A DNA stretch of 47,952 nt from Candidatus Adiutrix sp. Its GTDB lineage: Bacteria; Desulfobacterota; Desulfarculia; Adiutricales; Adiutricaceae. The stretch covers positions 1 through 47,952 of the forward strand of contig JAISFR010000072.1 of the NCBI GenBank assembly GCA_031263565.1, written 5' to 3'. The notes beneath the pieces are model-generated. The model was given only the letters and a program-made list of their open reading frames with translations. It was not told the DNA's origin and searched no databases. Of this stretch, positions 42,451 through 47,952 are shown in pieces; position 1 is the first letter of the stretch, and every line of letters begins with the position of its first letter. The translations under genes were made by a program, and so were the position numbers.

Positions 42451-43668
42451 TTAGCGGCGGAGATCCAGGGAGAAGCTTTTGGTCAGGCGACCGGCCTCGT
42501 GGCCCAGGGCCACGACTTGATCAATGCTGGTCAGGGCTTCGGCGGGCAGGGCCTCCATGACCTGCTCCACCAGACGAATGATGTCGGTGAAGCCGATGGC
42601 CCCGCTGATGAAGAGATCCACGGCCTCTTCGTTGGCGCTGCAGAGGATGGCCGGGGCCGTGCCGCCGACGCGGCCGGCCTCTTCGGCCAGGGCCAGGGCC
42701 CGGAAGGTCTCCCGGTCGGGCTCCTCAAAGGTCAGATGACCGTGCCACTGGTTGAAGGCGTAACGTGGCAGTTCCAGGGGAAAATAATTAACCAGGCCGG
42801 GGTTCGGGGACTGGGGCAGCAGAGGCCAGCGCTCGGGGTGGCTGAGGGCGTAGGCGATGGAGAGGCGCATGTCGGTGGGCCCGGCCTGATGCATCTGGGA
42901 GCCGTCATGATACTCGACAATGGAATGGACCACGCTCTGGGGGTGAACCGCCACTTCGAGCCGGTCATAGGGCAGATTGAAGAGATGGTGGGCCTCAATG
43001 AGTTCGAAACCCTTGGTCATCATGGTGGCGGAATCGCAGGTGATTTTTTGGCCCATGCTCCAGCGGGGATGGCTCAGGGCCTCCTCAACGGTCACTTTTT
43101 CCAGGTCTTCGAGCTTCAGGCCCCGGAAGGGGCCGCCGGAGGCGGTCAGGATCAGGCGACGGATATGGCGGCCGCTGAGGCCCCCGAGGATCTGGAAGAT
43201 GGCCGAGTGCTCGCTGTCCACCGGCCGGATCTCGGCCCCGGATTGGGCGGCCAGGGGCATGATCAGTTCCCCGCCGCAAACCAGGGATTCCTTATTGGCC
43301 AGGGCTATGGTCAGACCGGCCCGGACCGAGGCTAAAGTGGGCAGCAGGCCGGCCCGGCCGGCAATAGCCGAAAGCACTACGTCCGCTCCGGATTGGGCGG
43401 CCGCGCTGATCTGGCCTTCGGGACCGCAGAGAATTTCCGGCAGGGGGTTGACCCCCAGATCAATCAATATCTCGCGCAGTTGCCCACATTCCTCCGGGCC
43501 GTAGACGGCCGCCACCCGGGGACGGTGACGGGCCACGGCCGGGGCCAGCAACCCCACTTTGCGGCCGCAGGCCAGGGCGCTGATTTCAATTTTATCCGGG
43601 AAAGCCTCGGCCAGGTTCAAAGCGCTTTGCCCGATGGAGCCGGTGGCCCCCAAAATAGCCAGTTTCAT
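42451..43668 (-). CDS. ispC: 1-deoxy-D-xylulose 5-phosphate reductoisomerase
   Basis: 405 residues, also known as dxr. It converts DXP to 2-C-methyl-D-erythritol 4-phosphate with NADPH in the MEP isoprenoid pathway. The N-terminal LGATGSIGQSAL binds NADPH. The metal and substrate residues are in DSEHSAIFQ, and LTASGGPFRG, HPRWSMGQKITCDSATMMTKG and HPQSVVHSIVEYHDGS follow intact. The length is normal. The ATG has a GGGGAGAT ribosome site. It stands alone here, not beside rseP, dxs or the usual cdsA/uppS neighbours. Confidence 0.97.
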   Translation of the reverse strand: MKLAILGATGSIGQSALNLAEAFPDKIEISALACGRKVGLLAPAVARHRPRVAAVYGPEECGQLREILIDLGVNPLPEILCGPEGQISAAAQSGADVVLSAIAGRAGLLPTLASVRAGLTIALANKESLVCGGELIMPLAAQSGAEIRPVDSEHSAIFQILGGLSGRHIRRLILTASGGPFRGLKLEDLEKVTVEEALSHPRWSMGQKITCDSATMMTKGFELIEAHHLFNLPYDRLEVAVHPQSVVHSIVEYHDGSQMHQAGPTDMRLSIAYALSHPERWPLLPQSPNPGLVNYFPLELPRYAFNQWHGHLTFEEPDRETFRALALAEEAGRVGGTAPAILCSANEEAVDLFISGAIGFTDIIRLVEQVMEALPAEALTSIDQVVALGHEAGRLTKSFSLDLRR

Positions 43669-43706
43669 ATCTCCCCGCTTCGTAATCCTTATTGTCGCCA
43701 GCCCAG

Positions 43707-43735
43707 ATTTTCTCTTTTTACAGGCTGAATGTCAA
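43707..43735 (-). promoter_or_regulatory. ispC promoter
   Basis: On the minus strand TTGACA (43730-43735), 17 bases, GAAAAT (43707-43712), 39 bases from the ATG. The -35 box is perfect and the -10 box is moderate. Confidence 0.6.
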
Positions 43736-43782
43736 GCCCGCCGGGGCGCCCTGGCCGGGGACCTCATTTAGGTATTTTTTAG

Positions 43783-43810
43783 TTGACAAATATCGGGACA
43801 GTGCTACAAT
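43783..43810 (+). promoter_or_regulatory. Chemoreceptor gene promoter
   Basis: TTGACA (43783-43788), 16 bases, TACAAT (43805-43810), with TGC directly before the -10 box (extended -10). It is sigma-70-like rather than the flagellar sigma-28 type often used for chemoreceptors. The leader of about 130 nt ends in AAAGGAGG before the ATG at 43950. Confidence 0.7.
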
Positions 43811-43949
43811 AACTACAAAATATGTTATATAGATTTGACCAATCCCGGGAAAGGAAATTGGAACCAAGGGAATCTCTAAAATACAAATTTTCTTAAAGTC
43901 GGACTGCTGCCGGCCAGTGGGGCTGAATCAGCCTCAAAGGAGGTGCTTC

Positions 43950-45896
43950 ATGAAATTGGGCAGTAAAATCATCCTCGGCTTCATCGCCACCTGCGCCGTC
44001 TTCGTTCTCTTGTCGGCCTTGATAATTATTTCCCTGAGCTCGGTGCGTCAAGGCGCCGCCGAATTGGAACAGACGGTCATGCCCAATTACGCCGCAGCCA
44101 GCAGCGTGCAGTATTCGGTGGTCATCGAGGGGCTTTTCACCCTGGATTACAATTACAGCTCCAACCCTGAAAGCTGGGATACGGCCCGGCTTTTCAGGGG
44201 GAAGATCAAGCCGATTCTGGCGAGCCTCAAAAGCGGCCAGACCCAGAAATTTATAGCTCAAAATCCGGAAGTGGCCGGGCTGATCAAAGGCCTGGAAGCC
44301 AACTATCAGGCCTTTGAGGCCCTCACGGCGGGCCTGCCGGAAAATTTAAAGCAGATCGACCTGCCCCGGGCGGCCGTGGCCGCCGGCTATGATGAATTCG
44401 TCAAGGTCTGCCGTGAATTCTACGCCGATCAGAACAAACTGCATTTGGAAGAATTGCGCGGCGGAGCCGACCTGCGGCAGGCTGAACGGCGCAGTGGCCG
44501 CATGGCCGATATTACCACCCTGAAGAACGAGGCCGAGGAACTGATCATTTACACCTTGAGGGGCCTTTTGTACCGTGACCTGAGTTATTTCGACAAAGCG
44601 CTGGCCAGCGCGGACCAGGTCAGCGCCCGCATCGGCAAAATGGAATCCGAATCCGGCGCCGACAACAGCCGGCAGCATTTAAGCAAACTGAAAAACCTGG
44701 TCAGCGGCGCCCGGAGCAATTTGACGGCCCTGAAGGCCGCCTCTGACGTCAACCTCAGCAGCACCCGGCAACTGGCCGAAATTCGCGACGCCACCCTGCT
44801 CAGCGCCAGCCAATTGGGCCAGGCCATGTACGATATAACTTCAAAGGTCACCGGGCAGACCAGCCGGGCGGTCAGCCGGGTGGTCTGGACCCTGGCCGTC
44901 GGCCTGGCCGCGGCCCTGGCCGTCAGTATGCTCATGGCCATGCTGATCAGCCGCAGCATTACCAAGCCGATCAATACCGTGGTCAGTCAATTGACCGACG
45001 GGGCTCAGGAGGTGGACAACGCCTCGGAGCAGTTGACCACGGCTTCCGACACCCTGGCCAAAGGCGCCACCGAAAATGCGGCCAGCCTGGAAGAGACCAG
45101 CGCGGCCCTGGAAGAGCTGTCGTCCATGACCAGGCGCAATTCCGACAACGCGGCCGAGGCCAACGCGCTGATGAATGAAGAAGCCAAGGCGGTCCAGGTG
45201 GCCGACCAGTCCATGCAGGGGGTCATCGCGGCCATGGAGGAGATCTCCGTCTCAGGCCATGAGATCTCCAAGATCGTCAAGACCATTGACGAGATCGCCT
45301 TCCAGACCAACCTTCTGGCCTTGAACGCGGCGGTGGAGGCCGCCCGGGCCGGGGCGGCCGGCAGCGGTTTCGCGGTGGTGGCCGACGAGGTGCGCAACCT
45401 GGCCACCCGCTCGGCCGACGCGGCCCAGAATACGGTCAAGCTGATCGCCCATACCATCAGCAACATCAATTCCGGCTCGGAACTGGTCAACAGCACGGCT
45501 GAAAATTTCAAGATCGTGGAGAGCCAGTCGGCCAAGATCGCCGATATCCTGGCCGGGGTGGCCGAGGCCTCCCAGCGGCAGAGCCAGGGCATCGGCCAGA
45601 TCAGCATCGCCATGAACGAAATGGACAAGGTCACCCAGTCCAACGCCGCCTCGGCCGAGGAATCGGCCGGCGCCGCCGGGCAGCTTTCCAATCAGGCCGG
45701 GAACCTCATAGAGGCGGTGAACAAACTGACCGTTCTCTTCTACGGCGTTCACCACGGCAACGGGCTCAACGGTTATGTCCCTGGCGGCCGCTGCCGGAAA
45801 GCGGAACTCCCGGCCCGGGCCAACGGCCACGGCCCGGCCCAGAGCCTCAAAATCCAGAGCCAAAGCTCGATTCCGGACGATAATTTCGACTTTTGA
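43950..45896 (+). CDS. Methyl-accepting chemotaxis protein
   Basis: 648 residues. TM1 (about 7-28) is followed by a periplasmic helical domain of roughly 275 residues with long amphipathic helices (4HB-like or longer), then TM2 (about 310-335). The HAMP-proximal sequence [18 protein letters not shown] leads straight into the cytoplasmic signalling coiled coil, with the CheA/CheW-binding tip [22 protein letters not shown] (near residues 447-470) and [22 protein letters not shown]. The HAMP linker looks short or degenerate. A tail of about 40 residues after the methylation helices has no NWETF-type CheR tether. The ligand is unknown. The ATG has an AAGGAGG site 7 bases upstream. Confidence 0.93.
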   Translation: MKLGSKIILGFIATCAVFVLLSALIIISLSSVRQGAAELEQTVMPNYAAASSVQYSVVIEGLFTLDYNYSSNPESWDTARLFRGKIKPILASLKSGQTQKFIAQNPEVAGLIKGLEANYQAFEALTAGLPENLKQIDLPRAAVAAGYDEFVKVCREFYADQNKLHLEELRGGADLRQAERRSGRMADITTLKNEAEELIIYTLRGLLYRDLSYFDKALASADQVSARIGKMESESGADNSRQHLSKLKNLVSGARSNLTALKAASDVNLSSTRQLAEIRDATLLSASQLGQAMYDITSKVTGQTSRAVSRVVWTLAVGLAAALAVSMLMAMLISRSITKPINTVVSQLTDGAQEVDNASEQLTTASDTLAKGATENAASLEETSAALEELSSMTRRNSDNAAEANALMNEEAKAVQVADQSMQGVIAAMEEISVSGHEISKIVKTIDEIAFQTNLLALNAAVEAARAGAAGSGFAVVADEVRNLATRSADAAQNTVKLIAHTISNINSGSELVNSTAENFKIVESQSAKIADILAGVAEASQRQSQGIGQISIAMNEMDKVTQSNAASAEESAGAAGQLSNQAGNLIEAVNKLTVLFYGVHHGNGLNGYVPGGRCRKAELPARANGHGPAQSLKIQSQSSIPDDNFDF

Positions 45897-45923
45897 TCCG
45901 GCGCCCCAATCCGGATCAGATAA

Positions 45924-45959
45924 GAGAGGGGCAGCCCTGAATATCGGGCGGCCCCTCTT
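45924..45959. terminator. Hairpin between the convergent chemoreceptor and aminotransferase genes
   Basis: An outer 8-bp stem AGAGGGGC/GCCCCTCT and inner GCCC/GGGC stem, separated by one mismatch, span 45924-45959. It sits 30 bases after the plus-strand stop and 80 bases from the minus-strand stop, so it could serve both. The U-run is short. Confidence 0.55.
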
Positions 45960-46039
45960 GGCCGTCAAAGCCGCTTGGGGGACGGGCGGCAACACGCCTT
46001 CGGCCCGGTCGCCCCAGGTTGGTCCGGGCTCCGCCCTGG

Positions 46040-47239
46040 CTATTTACCGGTGGCCTTGTCGAAGGCTCGGGCGAAGCCGGCCATGGACTTGCCGATGGCC
46101 TGGATGGGGGTGCAGTAGCAGATGCGGAAGTGGCCGGGGGCGGAAAAGCCCCGGCCGGGCACGGTCAGGATTTTTTCGGCCTTCAGCAGGTCCACGAAAG
46201 CGGCGTCGTCGGCAATGGGGGTCTTGGGGAAAAGGTAGAAAGCCCCGCCGGGCACGGTCAGTTCGTAACCTATTTTCTGGAGGCCTTCAACCATCAGGTC
46301 GCGGCGTTCCTCATAAAGGCCGACATCCACGCTGACGCCCTGCAGTTCGCCCACGGCCAGTTGGGCCAGGGAGGGGGCGCTGACAAAGCCCAGAATGCGG
46401 TTGGCCATGACCATGGCCTCAAAGAGGGGGCCGGAATCGGGCATATCGGGGTTGACGGCCGCGTAGCCGATGCGCTCGCCGGGCAGGGACATGTCCTTGG
46501 AATAGGAAGTGCCGATGACGCTGTAGGGGTAGGCCGGAAAGACCGAGGGCACGAAGGCCCCGCCATAGACCAGTTTGCGGTAGGGCTCATCGCTCAGAAG
46601 ATAGATGATGCGCCCGTTCTTCCGGCTGGCCTCGGTCAGAAGCCGGCCCAGGGCGGCCAGTTCCTCGCCCTGATAGACGACCCCGGTGGGGTTGTGGGGC
46701 GAATTGATCAAGACGGCCCGGGTCTGGGGGGTGATTTTTTCGGCAATGGCCTGGATGTTGAGGTGGAAGCCTTCGCCGCTTTCGGCCGGCACCAGCTTGC
46801 CGTCGAAGTTGTCGGCATAGAAGTTATATTCCATGAAATAAGGTTTGGGGGTAATGACCTCGTCGCCCGGGTCTAAAATGGCCTTAAGGGTGATGTTCAG
46901 GGCTCCGGCCGCGCCCACGGTCATAATGACGTTATTGGCGCTGAAGGGGTTTTGCAGATACTGCCCCTGCTCGCGGCTCAGAAAGGCGGCCACCTTTTCC
47001 CGCACCTGGGGGAAGCCGGCGTTGGGCATGTAGCCGTGGAGGCCCGGCCGGTCTTCCTCAAGGAGGCGGAGGAGAGTTTCCTTCAAGACCGGCGGGGGCG
47101 GCACATCGGGGTTGCCGAGAGAAAAATCATAGACGTTTTCCCCCCCGTACTGGGCTTTCATTTTGGCCCCTTCCTCGAACATCTTGCGGACCATGGAGGA
47201 GCCGGCGGCGGCGGCCGTCATTTTCTTGCTGATGGACAT
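46040..47239 (-). CDS. Class I/II PLP-dependent aminotransferase
   Basis: 399 residues of fold-type I aminotransferase: NVYDFSLGNPDVPPP and PNAGFPQVREKVA at the N-terminus, the cofactor Asn/Asp motifs INSPHNPTGVV and LSDEPYRKLVYG, the PLP-lysine in SYSKDMSLPGERIGY (near residue 246), and the carboxylate-binding Arg near the C-terminus (GHFRICYC). The frame is open to 47323 but ATG 47239 (MSISKKM) has an AAAGGA site. It lies 86 bases after the chorismate mutase gene, under the same attenuator. Together they suggest the aromatic branch: prephenate or phenylpyruvate transamination. Aspartate aminotransferase activity is an alternative. Confidence 0.9.
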   Translation of the reverse strand: MSISKKMTAAAAGSSMVRKMFEEGAKMKAQYGGENVYDFSLGNPDVPPPPVLKETLLRLLEEDRPGLHGYMPNAGFPQVREKVAAFLSREQGQYLQNPFSANNVIMTVGAAGALNITLKAILDPGDEVITPKPYFMEYNFYADNFDGKLVPAESGEGFHLNIQAIAEKITPQTRAVLINSPHNPTGVVYQGEELAALGRLLTEASRKNGRIIYLLSDEPYRKLVYGGAFVPSVFPAYPYSVIGTSYSKDMSLPGERIGYAAVNPDMPDSGPLFEAMVMANRILGFVSAPSLAQLAVGELQGVSVDVGLYEERRDLMVEGLQKIGYELTVPGGAFYLFPKTPIADDAAFVDLLKAEKILTVPGRGFSAPGHFRICYCTPIQAIGKSMAGFARAFDKATGK

Positions 47240-47325
47240 CTTGTTTTCCTTTCTGACTTGTCGGCTTTTCTGCTGCCCGTTCTCTTTCCCGCCCGGATTC
47301 CGTGCCGAACGGGCTTGAACCATAT

Positions 47326-47595
47326 CTATCGGTCTTTTTCCTCCAGCCTTCGACAGGCCTGGATAACGGCCTTAAAAATATTCTGGACCGCCTCCGGGGA
47401 CAGCGGCCGGGCCTGACGGCCCAGGCGCGCCAGTATTTCGGCCTCCCTGGTCGGGTCGAGAACCGGGCGGCCGGCGGCCTTTTTCAGGCGCCCTATTGCC
47501 AGGGCCAGGGCGGCCCGTTGCTTCAGAAGTTCCAGCATTCGCCGGTCGAGGCGGTCGATTTCCGAGCGGAGTTGATCCAGGCGAGGCTCAGTCAT
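47326..47595 (-). CDS. Chorismate mutase, AroQ class
   Basis: 89 residues, all helical. The first helix LRSEIDRLDRRMLELLKQRAALA carries the catalytic Arg and the Lys-x6-Arg pattern; the second (DPTREAEILARLGRQ) and third helices complete the AroQ fold. Chorismate to prephenate is the committed step towards Phe and Tyr. The stand-alone enzyme lacks prephenate dehydratase or regulatory domains, so control is probably at transcription; the leader region just upstream has the layout of an attenuator. The ATG overlaps a longer readable frame through the terminator but has its own GAGGGT ribosome site. Confidence 0.95.
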   Translation of the reverse strand: MTEPRLDQLRSEIDRLDRRMLELLKQRAALALAIGRLKKAAGRPVLDPTREAEILARLGRQARPLSPEAVQNIFKAVIQACRRLEEKDR

Positions 47596-47608
47596 GCCGT
47601 ACCCTCAT

Positions 47609-47639
47609 AAAAAAACCGCCGGCGGTCTGGTCGGCGGTT
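47609..47639 (-). terminator. Attenuator terminator before the chorismate mutase gene
   Basis: On the minus strand AACCGCCG (47639-47632) pairs with CGGCGGTT (47621-47614) and the U-run continues to 47609 (seven A on the plus strand). It ends 14 bases upstream of the ATG. The loop contains CCAGACC (47630-47624), which is complementary to GGTCTGG (47684-47678) and to GGTCTG (47670-47665) in the leader, giving competing pairings. Confidence 0.85.
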
Positions 47640-47663
47640 GAGTAAGAACTATGGCAGAGACTC

Positions 47664-47771
47664 TCAGACCTCACCCTCCAGACCCGGGCAGACATAAAAA
47701 TACCAGATTTCAGATCCCTGACAAGAACTTTGAAAATCAGCGGTCAGATTCCTGGAAAGCGTGAAAAACAT
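47664..47771 (-). CDS. Putative aromatic amino acid leader peptide (attenuation)
   Basis: A 35-codon ORF beginning ATG-TTT-TTC and ending GTC-TGA. Codons 24-27 are TGG TAT TTT TAT, that is Trp-Tyr-Phe-Tyr, and there are Phe codons at positions 2, 3 and 13: seven aromatic residues in 35. It lies between a strong promoter and an intrinsic terminator upstream of chorismate mutase, as in trp and phe leader peptides. When charged aromatic tRNAs run short, the ribosome would stall at the run and alter RNA folding. The ribosome site is weak (GTGG at a distance), which is the main reservation. Confidence 0.65.
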   Translation of the reverse strand: MFFTLSRNLTADFQSSCQGSEIWYFYVCPGLEGEV

Positions 47772-47827
47772 GATAAGCCACGATGTCTTTTGATTTTGAG
47801 CGGCCGGCGCCCGCCTGATTTTCGGAA

Positions 47828-47856
47828 ATAATAGCACCCCGTTGAGCGGCTGTCAA
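47828..47856 (-). promoter_or_regulatory. Promoter of the chorismate mutase operon
   Basis: On the minus strand TTGACA (47856-47851), 17 bases, TATTAT (47833-47828), with TGC directly before the -10 box. It is near consensus and should start transcription near 47821, about 50 bases before the leader peptide ATG. Confidence 0.8.
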
Positions 47857-47930
47857 GATCGTCTCTCAGCCAGTCAGCCAGGCTCGCCTGTTCGCCTCGT
47901 TCGCTTTGACTTTCTTGTCGATTTCCCATA

Positions 47931-47944
47931 ATATAATATTATAT
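47931..47944. promoter_or_regulatory. Perfect AT-only palindrome at the window end
   Basis: ATATAATATTATAT is a 14-base perfect palindrome, within AT-rich sequence at the window edge. It may be part of a promoter or operator of a gene beyond the window. A single base context beyond this cannot be judged. Confidence 0.3.
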
Positions 47945-47952
47945 GATGCAAC

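Noticed and set aside
47600-47820. T-box riboswitch upstream of chorismate mutase
   Set aside because: No recognisable T-box antiterminator consensus (TGGNACCGCG-like) was found; the leader-peptide ORF with aromatic codons explains the terminator better.
47744-47929. 61-codon minus-strand ORF over the chorismate mutase promoter
   Set aside because: It covers the -35/-10 elements and runs upstream of the predicted transcription start; no recognisable family.

Overview
The window is a GC-rich, gene-dense bacterial chromosome segment. Gene content points to an anaerobic, Gram-negative Desulfobacterota (Deltaproteobacteria)-type organism: a four-subunit pyruvate:ferredoxin oxidoreductase, a trimeric NAD(P)-linked [FeFe]-hydrogenase of the Hnd/HydABC type, a MipA/OmpV outer-membrane protein, an autotransporter, a lipoprotein transglycosylase, PilZ and chemotaxis proteins. 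The taxon is inferred from gene content; no rRNA or tRNA gene was found.

Layout. 1-115 is the 3' end (domains V and VI) of a group II intron whose body lies upstream. 154-650 is an RNA-binding (RRM) gene with its own promoter and terminator. 710-14222 is almost all minus strand: a hybrid histidine kinase followed by metG and trkA; a small Cys protein; a MltD-like transglycosylase; and a tight run of zinc-ribbon protein, pyrF, rsmD, mipA-like gene and sugar-kinase-like gene. 14578-25474 is plus strand: an orphan LivK-type binding protein followed by a decayed livF fragment, two paralogous secreted proteins, rarA, an unusual nadE, a PilZ protein with a hexapeptide-repeat tail, then dnaG and rpoD. 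25556-26725 is a MalY/PatB lyase on the minus strand.

26940-34020 looks like an accessory island. A MalT/LuxR-type ATPase regulator lies behind a leader that holds a (CA)n tract inside a short ORF and two tandem intrinsic terminators. Next comes an autotransporter split by a G9 tract exactly where losing one G would restore about 1,012 codons, then a HigBA-like toxin-antitoxin pair. Two simple-sequence repeats on a regulator/adhesin pair suggest a two-level phase-variable surface locus. This is the best candidate for an undescribed system here.

34291-41938 is energy metabolism: hydC-hydB-hydA and then porG-D-A-B, each with a recognisable promoter, consistent with pyruvate oxidation coupled to H2 production through reduced ferredoxin and NADH. 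Then follow a hairpin-rich repeat element (a partial second copy precedes rarA), ispC, a chemotaxis receptor, an aminotransferase and a chorismate mutase. The chorismate mutase/aminotransferase pair is preceded by a textbook-like attenuator: a strong promoter, a 35-codon leader peptide with a Trp-Tyr-Phe-Tyr run, and an intrinsic terminator ending just before the structural gene.

Other points of note are a NAD synthetase whose fused glutaminase domain lacks its catalytic Glu and Cys, the livF remnant, and the tandem secreted paralogues.
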